A stretch of 64,000 nucleotides of DNA, taken from assembly GCF_013340935.1 (NCBI RefSeq), contig NZ_WHOS01000001.1:248001-312000 (forward strand), given 5' to 3'. The stretch's first letter is position 1. Each line of letters starts with the position of its first letter. The notes under the pieces are model-generated. The model saw only the letters and a program-made list of their open reading frames with translations, was not told where the DNA came from and did not search any database. A program made the position numbers and the translations under genes. Below, piece after piece: positions 18,469 through 26,620 of the stretch. This DNA is from Azospirillum melinis (GTDB taxonomy: Bacteria > Pseudomonadota > Alphaproteobacteria > Azospirillales > Azospirillaceae).

Positions 18469-19622
18469 GCGTCATCGTCCTGATCGCCGCGCTGTCGCTG
18501 ATCCTGGCCCTGCTGCCGCTGGGGCAGGGGATCGTGAACCTATTGCTCTACCGCCGCCCGACCGCCGAGCCGCCTCCGGGCACCGCCGTCAGCATCCTGA
18601 TCCCCGCCCGCAACGAGGAAGCCGGCATCGCAGCCGCCGTCGATGCCGCCCTGCTCAGCCGCGGTGTCGATGTCGAGGTGGTTGTGCTGGATGACCACTC
18701 CACCGACCGCACGGCGGAGATCGTCCAGGCCATCGCCGCCCGCGATCCGCGCGTCCGTCTGGAGAGCGCGCCGCCGCTGCCGCCGGGCTGGTCGGGCAAG
18801 CAGCATGCCTGTCAGATGCTCGCCGGTCTGGCGCGGTACCCGGTTCTGCTGTTCCAGGACGCCGATGTGCGGTTGTCGCCCACCGCCGCCCGCCGGGTCG
18901 GCGGCGCTCTGTTGGCGGGCGAAAACGGTCTGGTCAGCGGTTTCCCGCGCGAGGAGACCGGGACGCTGGCGGAAGCCCTGGTGATCCCGCTGATCCATTT
19001 CCTGTTGCTGGGCTATCTGCCGATGGCGGCGATGCGACGCTCGACAGACCCGCGCTTCGGCGCCGCCTGCGGCCAGTTGATCGCTGTTCGGCGGGATGCC
19101 TATCTGAAGGCCGGCGGCCATGCGGCCATAGCGACGTCGCTGCATGATGGGGTGACGCTGCCGCGCGCCTTCCGCCGGGCGGGGCAGGGCACCGACCTGT
19201 TCGACGCCACCGGTTTTGCCCGCTGCCGCATGTACCGCGGCTGGCGCGAGGTGTGGTCCGGCTTTTCCAAGAACGCGACGGAGGGAATGGCGACCCCGGC
19301 CGCCCTGCCGGTCTGGACGCTGCTGCTGTTCGGCGGCCATGTGATGCCCTGGATCCTTCTCGGCTGGGCGGCGCTTCGTCCACTGCCCATTTCGGCGGTC
19401 GTGCTGGCGGGGCTGGCGGCGGTGGCCGGGCTGCTCTTCCGCCTGCTGCTGGCCGTCCGCTTCCGCCAGAGCGTCATCGGCGCCCTGCTGCACCCGGTCG
19501 GCGTGCTGATCATGCTGGCGATCCAATGGTCGGCCCTGCTGCGCGCGCGCCATGGCAAGCCGTCGGAATGGCGCGGCAGGGCCTATCCGGCCGCGCCGGG
19601 GCCGGGACAAGGTGCTCCATGA
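18465..19622 (+). CDS. family 2 glycosyltransferase, CrtQ-like
   Basis: 385-aa membrane-anchored GT2 enzyme. An N-terminal anchor (about 4-28) precedes the GT-A fold with AVSILIPARNEEAGI, VVLDDHSTDRT and the metal-binding DAD in LLFQDADVRL. Three or four hydrophobic helices follow residue 275. PPGWSGKQHACQM matches the region conserved in CrtQ-like 4,4'-diaponeurosporenoate glycosyltransferases. It would attach a sugar to a carotenoid carboxylate or hydroxyl on the cytoplasmic face. The start overlaps the acyltransferase stop, and its own stop overlaps the sulfotransferase start, each by ATGA. Confidence 0.88.
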   Translation: MSVIVLIAALSLILALLPLGQGIVNLLLYRRPTAEPPPGTAVSILIPARNEEAGIAAAVDAALLSRGVDVEVVVLDDHSTDRTAEIVQAIAARDPRVRLESAPPLPPGWSGKQHACQMLAGLARYPVLLFQDADVRLSPTAARRVGGALLAGENGLVSGFPREETGTLAEALVIPLIHFLLLGYLPMAAMRRSTDPRFGAACGQLIAVRRDAYLKAGGHAAIATSLHDGVTLPRAFRRAGQGTDLFDATGFARCRMYRGWREVWSGFSKNATEGMATPAALPVWTLLLFGGHVMPWILLGWAALRPLPISAVVLAGLAAVAGLLFRLLLAVRFRQSVIGALLHPVGVLIMLAIQWSALLRARHGKPSEWRGRAYPAAPGPGQGAP

Positions 19623-20731
19623 CGCCCTGGCTGCGCCGCCATGGCCACCGCATCTTCCACCCGCTGGCCGGGGCCGATACCGCCACGCTGGCAAAGGTGC
19701 TGCGCGATGGCGGCGGTGTCGGGCCGCTGCACCTGCATCGCGTCGCGACCGCGCTGGGCGCCGCCGCAATCCGCGCACCGCTCGACCTGTTGGAGCGGCG
19801 GCGGGTGACAGGGCTGGTCGGGCAGGGCAGGGCCGCCGGGCCGCCGCCGCTGTTCATCCTCGGCCATTGGCGCAGCGGCACCACCCATCTGCTGAACCTG
19901 CTGGCACAGGATGCGCGGTTCGCCGCCCCCGATCCGCTGGCGGTCGGCCTGCCCTGGGGTTTCCTCGGCCTGAATTCCTTCTGGCGCGCGCGGCTGGAGG
20001 AGTGGCTGCCGCCCGACCGCATCATCGACGCCATGCCGGTCGATCCGACCTCTCCGCAGGAGGACGAACTGGCGCTGGCCCTGATGCAGCCGCTGTCCTA
20101 CTATCACGGCATCTTCTTCCCCAGGCACCTGCACCGCGCCTTCCGCCAGGGCGTGCTGTTCGAGGGGTGCCGGCCAGAGGCCATCGCGCTGTGGCGCCGC
20201 CGGATGGACCATTACCTGAACAAGATGCAGATCCAGTGCGGTGAGCGGCGGCTGCTGATCAAGAATCCGGCGCATACGCCGAAGCTGGCGGAACTGCTGG
20301 CGCTGCGGCCCGATGCCGTTTTCGTCCACATCCACCGCGACCCCTATGAGGTCTTCAGTTCGACCCGGCGCATGCTGCTGACCCTGCTGCGGGAATTCTC
20401 GCTGCAATCCTACGATCCGCGGGCGGTAGACGATCTGGTGCTGGATCTGTATCCGGCGATGATGGCCCGGTTCAACCGCGACCGGGCGCTGCTGCCTCCC
20501 GGCCGGCTGGTGGAGATCCGCTACGACCGCTTCGTCGCCGATCCGCTGGAGACGCTGACCGGGATTTATGACGGGCTCGATCTCGGCTCCTTCGCGCCGG
20601 TGCAGCCGAAAATGGAACGCTATCTGGCAAGCGTGCGCGATTATCGCCGAGCCCGGCACGATCTTGAGGATCCGGCCCGCCGCGCGGTGCGCCGCCGGTG
20701 GGCCTTCGCCTTCGACCGCTGGGGCTACTGA
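19619..20731 (+). CDS. PAPS-dependent sulfotransferase family protein
   Basis: 370-aa soluble sulfotransferase. The 5'-phosphosulfate loop is LFILGHWRSGTTHLLNLL (about 78-95), followed by the 3'-phosphate-binding segment FVHIHRDPYEVFSSTRRML. LIKNPAHTPKL lies between them, as in the 'sulfotransferase family 3' group. Such enzymes transfer sulfate from PAPS to hydroxyls of lipids, sugars or small molecules. The start is set by a 4-base overlap with the glycosyltransferase stop, so translation is probably coupled. It ends 4 bp from the convergent mazG. Its inclusion in a carotenoid operon suggests a sulfated carotenoid or sulfated carotenoid glycoside, not established here. Confidence 0.85.
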   Translation: MTPWLRRHGHRIFHPLAGADTATLAKVLRDGGGVGPLHLHRVATALGAAAIRAPLDLLERRRVTGLVGQGRAAGPPPLFILGHWRSGTTHLLNLLAQDARFAAPDPLAVGLPWGFLGLNSFWRARLEEWLPPDRIIDAMPVDPTSPQEDELALALMQPLSYYHGIFFPRHLHRAFRQGVLFEGCRPEAIALWRRRMDHYLNKMQIQCGERRLLIKNPAHTPKLAELLALRPDAVFVHIHRDPYEVFSSTRRMLLTLLREFSLQSYDPRAVDDLVLDLYPAMMARFNRDRALLPPGRLVEIRYDRFVADPLETLTGIYDGLDLGSFAPVQPKMERYLASVRDYRRARHDLEDPARRAVRRRWAFAFDRWGY

Positions 20732-20735
20732 CGCG

Positions 20736-21545
20736 TCAGGCTTCGCCGCGCTCCTCGCGCTTGGCCTGCTGCCACATGGCTTCCATCTCGTCCAGCGTGG
20801 CATCCTGCGGCTTGCGTCCTTCGGCGGACAGCAGCGCCTCGATCCGGTGGAATCGGCGTTCGAACTTGGCGTTGGTGCCACGGAGCGCCGTTTCCGGCTC
20901 CACCTTCATCCGGCGGGCGAGGTTGACCAGCGCGAACAGCAGGTCGCCCAACTCGTCCGCCACCCGCTCCTGCGCCGAACCGGCGTCCATCTCGGCCCGC
21001 AGTTCCCGCACCTCCTCCTCGATCTTGTCGAGGATGTCGCGGGCGTCGGTCCAATCGAAACCGACCCGCGCGGCGCGATTCTGCAGCTTCAGCGCCCGGG
21101 TCAGCGCCGGCAGCCCGGCGATGACGCCTTCCAGCGCCGACGGCGCCCGGCCTTCCTCGGCGGCCTTGGCCGCCCGCTCGGCCGCCTTGTGGTCCTCCCA
21201 GCGCGAAGTCTGCTGGTCCGACGATTTTACCTCCTCCGGCCCGAAGACGTGGGGATGGCGGCGGATCATCTTGTCGGTGATGACGCCGGCGACCTCGTCG
21301 AAATCGAACAGCCCCTCTTCGCGCGCCATCTGGCTGTAATAGACGACCTGGAACAGCAGATCGCCCAGTTCTTCGCGCAGGGCGGCCTTGTCGTCCTTCT
21401 CGATGGCGTCGGCGACCTCATAGGCTTCTTCGATCGTGTGCGGCGCGATGGTGCGATAGGTCTGCTCCAGATCCCACGGGCATCCGCCGTCGGGATTCCG
21501 CAGCCGCGCCATCACGTCGAGCAGCCGGTCGATGTTGCGGGTCAT
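20736..21545 (-). CDS. mazG: nucleoside triphosphate pyrophosphohydrolase MazG
   Basis: 269-aa house-cleaning enzyme hydrolysing (d)NTPs to NMP and pyrophosphate. It has the two tandem MazG domains: the first carries CPWDLEQTYRTIAPHTIEEAYEV and the EEx12-15ExxD metal motif ending in REELGDLLFQVVYYS; the second carries VADELGDLLFALVNLAR. Length and motif order match full-length MazG rather than the short MazG-like dUTPases. It is convergent with the carotenoid operon. Confidence 0.95.
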   Translation of the reverse strand: MTRNIDRLLDVMARLRNPDGGCPWDLEQTYRTIAPHTIEEAYEVADAIEKDDKAALREELGDLLFQVVYYSQMAREEGLFDFDEVAGVITDKMIRRHPHVFGPEEVKSSDQQTSRWEDHKAAERAAKAAEEGRAPSALEGVIAGLPALTRALKLQNRAARVGFDWTDARDILDKIEEEVRELRAEMDAGSAQERVADELGDLLFALVNLARRMKVEPETALRGTNAKFERRFHRIEALLSAEGRKPQDATLDEMEAMWQQAKREERGEA

Positions 21546-21647
21546 GTCGTGCCGTCTCCGATTGCCGGGAGGTGAAGGTCCGCGACGATAGCCGAGCGGA
21601 GCGGGCGGTGGAAGCGGCGAGGGTGGACGCCGTTGTAGACTGGCAAC

Positions 21648-23291
21648 CTAGGCGGAGCCGCCGCCGACCGCATCGACCGACGCCTTAGCCGGACGCCCAT
21701 GTAGGCCGATCTGCCCGCGTCCATTGCGCTTGGCGGCATACAATGCCTGGTCGGCATAGCGCAGGACCGTATCGAAATCCGTGTCGTCGACCGGCCACAG
21801 CGCCATCCCGATGCTGCACCCGATGCCGATTTCCGCCTGCTCCAGCCTTATCGGAGCCGACAGCGAGGCGATGATGCGGGCCGCGACCTCCTGTGGCGTC
21901 AGCCAGTCGGCCTGCGCAAGCGCCAGACAGACCAGAAACTCGTCGCCACCGAGCCGGATGACCTCGTCGCCGTCACGCACGCAGTTGAGCAGCCGGCGCC
22001 CGACCTCCGCCAGCACGGCATCGCCGACATGGTGCCCGTGGCGGTCGTTCACCGGCTTGAAGCCGTCCAGGTCGATGCAGAGTGCCGCAACCGCCGGGCG
22101 CCTGCCGGGCGGCAGGTCGGCCAATTCCCGAACCCTGGCTTCGAGGTACCGGCGATTCCCCAGGGCGGTGAGTTGATCCTTGTAGGCGAAGCCGTGCAGG
22201 GTGGCGCCCATGTCGTGGATCGCCTGCGCGGCGTTGCCCATCTCCCGTGTCTGGAATCCGGCTGCGGCGCTCTTCGAGACGGAATCGATCCGCCCTGCCG
22301 ACAGGTCGGTGGCGGAGCGCTGGAGATCGCGCAGCCCGCGCAGGACAAGGACATCGAGCAGGAACCAGACGCCGGCAACGATCGTCGCGACGACGCCGGC
22401 CAGGATCGCGATGCCCCACATGATCTTGCCGTTCACCTCGTCGAGGACGAGATCGCGTGGCACCCCGACAGCGATCCGCCCGCCGGTGTCCGCCAGCTTC
22501 GCAAAGCCGATGATCCGCGGGTGGTCCTCGAAACCGGGACGTTCGATGATCCCGCTGTCGGCCTTGAAGATCGCGCGGGTGACCGGATGGTCGGCCATGG
22601 GCCGGCCGATCAGGGCGCTCGGCCCCGGTTCCCGCGCCAGGATGGTTCCTTGGGCGTCGAACAGGGTCACCGTGGTGCCGGGAGCCTCCGCGGCCTCTCT
22701 CGTCAGGTCGCCGAGCCATTTCAGATCCAGTCCCGTCAGCAGAACCGCCCTGACGGTTCCATCCTCATCGAGCAGGGGCAGGGCGGCGGCGAGAAGGGGT
22801 TTGCCGGATCCGCGTCCGATGCGGAAATTGCTGGTGCTGAAGGACTTCGTGGCCAGCGCCAGCATGAAGTAATCCTGATCGGCCACTGTCGTCACCGGGC
22901 TGCTGCCAAGTCCCGTCCGGCAGAGAATCCGGCCGTCAGGGGCGGCGACTGCAAAGCCGGTGCTCCAGGGCTGGAACGCCATGGCCCTGCGCAGGGGCGG
23001 GCCGCAATCCTCGGACCCGTCCCCCCGGACCTCGGGGATCAATGCCAGCGTCTGCAAGGTCTCGCGAACCCGCGCGATGGCATCGGCCTGCTGGGATGCG
23101 CCTTGCTCGGCAAGCATCAGAACACGTTGACGGGCATGCTCGATGTCGGTGTTCCACTGCTGCAGGTAGAGCGACAGAACAAGACCAATCAATGGCAAGA
23201 ATGCGGTTACGATGAAAATCTCGAGTCGGACACGCAGACCCATACCGCCCCAGATATTCATTATGGATTTTCTTACAGACCCAATGAACAT
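21648..23291 (-). CDS. membrane diguanylate cyclase with periplasmic sensor (Cache/CHASE-like) and GGDEF domain
   Basis: 547-aa inner-membrane protein. TM1 is at about residues 25-48 (FIVTAFLPLIGLVLSLYL), an extracytoplasmic sensor domain spans about 50-285, TM2 is at about 288-318, then a linker and a C-terminal GGDEF domain. The active-site motif is intact (RLGGDEFLVCL), with the nucleotide-fold string CIDLDGFKPVNDRHGHHVGDAVL upstream in the usual place (quoted here in pieces: CIDLDGFKPVND, HGHHVGDAVL). It should make cyclic di-GMP in response to a periplasmic cue. No product-inhibition RxxD site was identified with certainty. It stands alone, with non-coding DNA on both sides. Confidence 0.9.
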   Translation of the reverse strand: MFIGSVRKSIMNIWGGMGLRVRLEIFIVTAFLPLIGLVLSLYLQQWNTDIEHARQRVLMLAEQGASQQADAIARVRETLQTLALIPEVRGDGSEDCGPPLRRAMAFQPWSTGFAVAAPDGRILCRTGLGSSPVTTVADQDYFMLALATKSFSTSNFRIGRGSGKPLLAAALPLLDEDGTVRAVLLTGLDLKWLGDLTREAAEAPGTTVTLFDAQGTILAREPGPSALIGRPMADHPVTRAIFKADSGIIERPGFEDHPRIIGFAKLADTGGRIAVGVPRDLVLDEVNGKIMWGIAILAGVVATIVAGVWFLLDVLVLRGLRDLQRSATDLSAGRIDSVSKSAAAGFQTREMGNAAQAIHDMGATLHGFAYKDQLTALGNRRYLEARVRELADLPPGRRPAVAALCIDLDGFKPVNDRHGHHVGDAVLAEVGRRLLNCVRDGDEVIRLGGDEFLVCLALAQADWLTPQEVAARIIASLSAPIRLEQAEIGIGCSIGMALWPVDDTDFDTVLRYADQALYAAKRNGRGQIGLHGRPAKASVDAVGGGSA

Positions 23292-23575
23292 GTCATTTCC
23301 AGAACGGCGGGAGTATTTCGATGGTCGAGGTTCAAAACACCACAGGTAAGCGATTGAGCAAAAAGATTGGAGTTACAGTTGCACCAAAGCGTCCACTGTC
23401 CGAAGGGACGCTCCGGACCCTTCATAGAGCCGGTTGGAGAGACCGTATGCCTTCAGCATTTCGAAAATGCCAGTTCTTCTTGTTAAATCTGCTTAGGCTT
23501 GATGCAACCCGGCCATGCTGTCGGGATTTTGGCCGATCATTGACATCCGTTCGTTGCGAGGGACTGACAGTTTGA

Positions 23576-23597
23576 CATTGCGCCTACATTGCGCCTA
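23576..23597. repeat. tandem 11-bp direct repeat
   Basis: CATTGCGCCTA occurs twice head to tail. Such a pair can be a regulator site or a replication-slippage product; no function can be assigned. Confidence 0.6.
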
Positions 23598-23610
23598 CAG
23601 ACAAAACGCA

Positions 23611-23626
23611 CATAATGCACATTATG
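23611..23626. repeat. perfect 7-bp inverted repeat CATAATG-CA-CATTATG
   Basis: Lies 4 bp beyond the stop of the AraC gene. The loop of 2 bases is short for a terminator and no T-run follows on the minus strand, so a protein-binding site is as likely. Confidence 0.5.
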
Positions 23627-23630
23627 GAAA

Positions 23631-24656
23631 TCATATCGATGGACCGGGCGATCTGTTGCGGGCTGCCCCCGGCGGTTGTCCCGTCACCCGTTTGAAGGCA
23701 CGGCTGAAGGCGGCCTGCGAGCCGTAGCCCAAGCGGTAGGCCGCGGTCTCTATCGGCATGTTCTCGCGCCCGATCCATTGCGCTGCGAGCCGCATCCGCA
23801 GTTCGGTGACATACTGGAGCGGCGTCATGCCAGTCACCGCCAGAAAGCGTTCGGCGAAGACGGACCGCGAGCTGCCCATTTCGGCGGCCAGCTGGGCGAC
23901 CGTCCAATCGCGGCCGGGATCGCGGTGAAGCGCGGCGATGACACGCCCCAGCCTGGGATCGCGCAAGGCCTCCACCCAGCCGCGGGCGTCGCCGCAGCCG
24001 CATTCCACCCAGCCGCGCACGATGAAGGCCGATACGACGTCGGCCAGCCGCGCCAGGATCCCGGCGAAACCGGCGCGCTCGGTCCGCGCCTCCCGTTCCA
24101 TCGCCTCCAGCATCGGAAGGATTTCCGGATAGCGGTCGAGCAGGGTGCCGACCAGCATCATTTCCGGCATGAGGCCGATCAGCGGGTGCATGGCACCGAG
24201 GTCGAATTCCATGCAGCCGCTGAAGATCACCGTGTCCTTGCTGCGGCAGGTGTCCGCCGGGCAGGACTTGATGCTGCCGACCGTTTCACACAGCGCCGCT
24301 TCGTCGAAGCTGCCCAGATCCAGCCCCTGCCCGTCGGCATCGGAGACCAGATCGTGGACACCGCCCCGCGGCAGCAGAACCGCGTCGCCGGCATGCAATT
24401 CATGCAACAGTCCCGTTCTGCCACGCAGCACGGCGGTTCCACAGGCAATGAAATGGAACTGCGCCCTGCCCTCGTCCCCGCCGAAACGAAGACCGAATGG
24501 CGGAGCGAACTGCAACCGACGGTACTTGACCCCGTAAAGCCGCATGCCGAGCAACAGCTCGCTGACAGCATCACGCGACGGAGGTGCTGAGGATTGTCTG
24601 GGGACGGATATGGGCATGTCCAGACTTTCGATCAAAAACTTCGGACGGTATGGCAT
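23631..24656 (-). CDS. AraC family transcriptional regulator with cupin sensor domain
   Basis: 341 aa. The N-terminal cupin-like sensor (about 30-195) contains a cysteine cluster (CPADTC, then SGCMEF), characteristic of the AraC group with a cupin_6 domain. The C-terminal pair of helix-turn-helices is clear: DWTVAQLAAEMGSSRSVFAERF and PIETAAYRLGYGSQAAFSRAF (each quoted from within a longer run). It is divergent by 67 bp from an MFS exporter gene, so it probably controls that gene in response to a small molecule or thiol/metal state. An alternative start at 24617 (MPISVPRQ) is possible. Confidence 0.9.
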   Translation of the reverse strand: MPYRPKFLIESLDMPISVPRQSSAPPSRDAVSELLLGMRLYGVKYRRLQFAPPFGLRFGGDEGRAQFHFIACGTAVLRGRTGLLHELHAGDAVLLPRGGVHDLVSDADGQGLDLGSFDEAALCETVGSIKSCPADTCRSKDTVIFSGCMEFDLGAMHPLIGLMPEMMLVGTLLDRYPEILPMLEAMEREARTERAGFAGILARLADVVSAFIVRGWVECGCGDARGWVEALRDPRLGRVIAALHRDPGRDWTVAQLAAEMGSSRSVFAERFLAVTGMTPLQYVTELRMRLAAQWIGRENMPIETAAYRLGYGSQAAFSRAFKRVTGQPPGAARNRSPGPSI

Positions 24657-24723
24657 GGATCGTCCGGCTCTTCAAGTTTAGCCTGCAATGCAGCAAAAAC
24701 ACCTTCGAACGAGGGAAAGAGAC

Positions 24724-25893
24724 ATGAGCGATGTGACGAAGCCGGCCTGGGGCGCGGTCTTCTCGATGTCCATGGGTGTGTTCGGGCTGGTCGGAGCGGA
24801 GTTCCTGCCCGCCAGCCTGTTGACGCCGATGGCGGCCGACCTCGGCGTTTCGGAAGGGCTGGCGGGACAGGCGGTGACGGCAACCGCAGCCGTTGCGCTG
24901 GTGACCAGCCTGCTGATCGCCACGGCGACCCGTAGGGTCGACCGGCGGGTCGTGCTGCTGGCATTTTCCGTGTTGCTGATCGCCTCCAATCTCGCAGTCG
25001 CCTTCGCGCCGAATCTGCCGGTCCTCCTGGTCGGGCGCGTGCTGCTGGGCATAGCGATCGGCGGTTTCTGGACCATGGCCGCGGCGACGGCGATGCGGCT
25101 CGTTCCGCCCGATCTGGTGCCCCGCGCCCTGTCGATCATCTTCAGCGGCGTGTCGGCGGCTACGGTGTTCGCGGCTCCGCTCGGCAGCTATGTCGGCGGG
25201 TTGATCGGCTGGCGGCCCGTCTTCCTGCTCGGCGCCGTCCTCGGCCTCCTTGCCCTGGCGGCACAGGCGGCGACGCTTCCGCGCATGGCACCGAGCGGGG
25301 ATGCGCGGTTGCGCACTCTGCTCGATGTGCTGACGCGGCCAGGCATCGGCATCGGCATGCTGGCCGTGGTCCTGGTCTTTACCGGGCATTTCGCCTTCTT
25401 CACCTACATCAGGCCGTTCCTCGAAACGGTGACCAGCGTCGGGCTCGACGGCGTTTCCGGCATACTCCTGGGATTCGGACTCGCCAACTTCGTCGGAACC
25501 GCACTCGGCGGCATGCTTCTGGAGCGCAACATGCGCCTGACGCTGGTTGCCATGCCCCTGTTGATGGCGCTGCTCGGCCTGGGGCTGGCAAGCATGGGCG
25601 GCTCGCCAACCATCGACACGGTGCTGGTGACGCTGTGGGGGCTCGCCTTCGGAGCGGTTCCGGTGGCATGGTCGACATGGATCACCCGTGCAGTGCCCGA
25701 CGAGGCGGAGAGCGCAGGCGGCCTGATCGTCGCCGCGGTGCAACTCGCCATCGCCACGGGAGCCGCGGCGGGAGGAGCCATCTTCGGAGTCAGCGGCGTG
25801 ACCGGGGTGTTCACCATGGCCGGAGCGGTGCTGCTGATCGCCGTCCTGACCATTCTGCTCGGCGTCCGCACCCGGGCGGTCGAGACCGCCTGA
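24724..25893 (+). CDS. MFS transporter, DHA1 (arabinose/drug efflux-like) family
   Basis: 389-aa protein with twelve predicted hydrophobic helices. FLPASLLTPMAADLGVSEG lies after TM1, and the first cytoplasmic loop has TRRVDRRVVLL, where the usual GxxxDRxGRR motif is degenerate. The cluster GRVLLGIAIGGFWTMAAA in TM4 fits DHA1-type drug:proton antiporters and NepI/AraJ-like exporters. The ATG at 24724 follows GAGGGAAAGAG; an ATG at 24688 lies too close to the divergent AraC start. A strong terminator follows at 25938. The substrate is unknown. Confidence 0.88.
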   Translation: MSDVTKPAWGAVFSMSMGVFGLVGAEFLPASLLTPMAADLGVSEGLAGQAVTATAAVALVTSLLIATATRRVDRRVVLLAFSVLLIASNLAVAFAPNLPVLLVGRVLLGIAIGGFWTMAAATAMRLVPPDLVPRALSIIFSGVSAATVFAAPLGSYVGGLIGWRPVFLLGAVLGLLALAAQAATLPRMAPSGDARLRTLLDVLTRPGIGIGMLAVVLVFTGHFAFFTYIRPFLETVTSVGLDGVSGILLGFGLANFVGTALGGMLLERNMRLTLVAMPLLMALLGLGLASMGGSPTIDTVLVTLWGLAFGAVPVAWSTWITRAVPDEAESAGGLIVAAVQLAIATGAAAGGAIFGVSGVTGVFTMAGAVLLIAVLTILLGVRTRAVETA

Positions 25894-25937
25894 ACATCGC
25901 TTCCCCAACCGGTACGCCCGGAGGGGAACCATCTCCC

Positions 25938-25985
25938 GGCCCCGCCGGTCGCCACGCAGGCGACCGGCGGGGCCGTCGTGTTTTT
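25938..25985 (+). terminator. rho-independent terminator after the MFS gene
   Basis: A perfect 16-bp stem (GGCCCCGCCGGTCGCC pairing with 25959-25974) with an ACGCA loop is followed by GTCGTG and five Ts. It closes the MFS transcription unit and insulates the following MarR gene. Confidence 0.85.
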
Positions 25986-26053
25986 GCATTGCGTCAATCC
26001 AGCCATGCGGCGAACGGGGCCTCGGGACCACACCTGCCTCTTGCCGGATTTAG

Positions 26054-26066
26054 ATAGCAAAACTAT
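26054..26066. promoter_or_regulatory. inverted repeat ATAG-N5-CTAT, candidate MarR operator
   Basis: An AT-rich inverted repeat 10 bp before the MarR-family start, within TAGATAGCAAAACTATTAAA. MarR proteins commonly autoregulate through such AT-rich palindromes; the assignment rests on position and composition. Confidence 0.45.
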
Positions 26067-26075
26067 TAAATAGGA

Positions 26076-26528
26076 ATGCTACAAGATAAGGCTCTGCGCC
26101 TTCCCCCGAATTTCGGCCTTCACCTGTTCCGCGCCTCCCATCTGTGGCGGCGGGCGGCGAACAAGGTGCTGGCGGACAGTGGTTTTTCCGCATCGGCCAT
26201 CACGCCGCTGATGCTGCTGGCCGAACTTGGCGATGGGTTGCGCCAACGCGAGCTGGCGGAGGAGATGGGCGTCGAAGGCCCGTCTCTCGTCCGTGTGCTC
26301 GACGGACTGGAAAGCGCTGGGTTGCTGGAGCGGCGCGAGGATCCCTGCGACCGCCGGGCGAAAACCCTGCACATGACCGATGCCGGCCGGCACCTGCTTG
26401 TGCAGGTGAACGAAGCGCTGAACGACGTCCGCCAGCGCCTGATGGCGGAAGCGGCGGAGGCCGATGTCGAGGCCTGCTATCGCGTGCTTTCCATCATCGA
26501 AGCCAACGCCAAGCGTGAACAGACCTGA
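26076..26528 (+). CDS. MarR family transcriptional regulator
   Basis: 150 aa with the winged-helix core at about residues 40-105: LRQRELAEEMGVEGPSLVRV forms the recognition helix region and DPCDRRAKTLHMTDAG is the wing with the conserved D-x-R-x-x-x signature. MarR proteins repress efflux genes until a phenolic or other ligand binds; the next genes encode an aromatic-acid-type efflux system, so it probably controls them and itself. Its start lies just after an AT-rich palindrome. Confidence 0.92.
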   Translation: MLQDKALRLPPNFGLHLFRASHLWRRAANKVLADSGFSASAITPLMLLAELGDGLRQRELAEEMGVEGPSLVRVLDGLESAGLLERREDPCDRRAKTLHMTDAGRHLLVQVNEALNDVRQRLMAEAAEADVEACYRVLSIIEANAKREQT

Positions 26529-26620
26529 TCGTGCCGTGTTCTCCGGGGATGCGCGCCATGGCCGGTGCCGGCTGCGGCGACCTCCGGTCGCATCGGTGCG
26601 GTGATTGAGGAACCAAGACC

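Larger units (their letters stand above)
23292..23630. other. non-coding stretch between the diguanylate cyclase and AraC genes
   Basis: About 340 bp with lower GC than its surroundings and no supported gene. An 84-codon open frame at 23321-23575 has no family resemblance and no clear ribosome binding site. The stretch contains a tandem 11-bp repeat and an inverted repeat (listed separately) next to the 3' end of the AraC gene, and probably the promoter of the diguanylate cyclase near its left end. Confidence 0.6.

Noticed and set aside
23321..23575. 84-codon plus-strand ORF in the gap after the diguanylate cyclase
   Set aside because: No clear ribosome binding site, no recognisable domain, overlaps likely promoter DNA of the cyclase.
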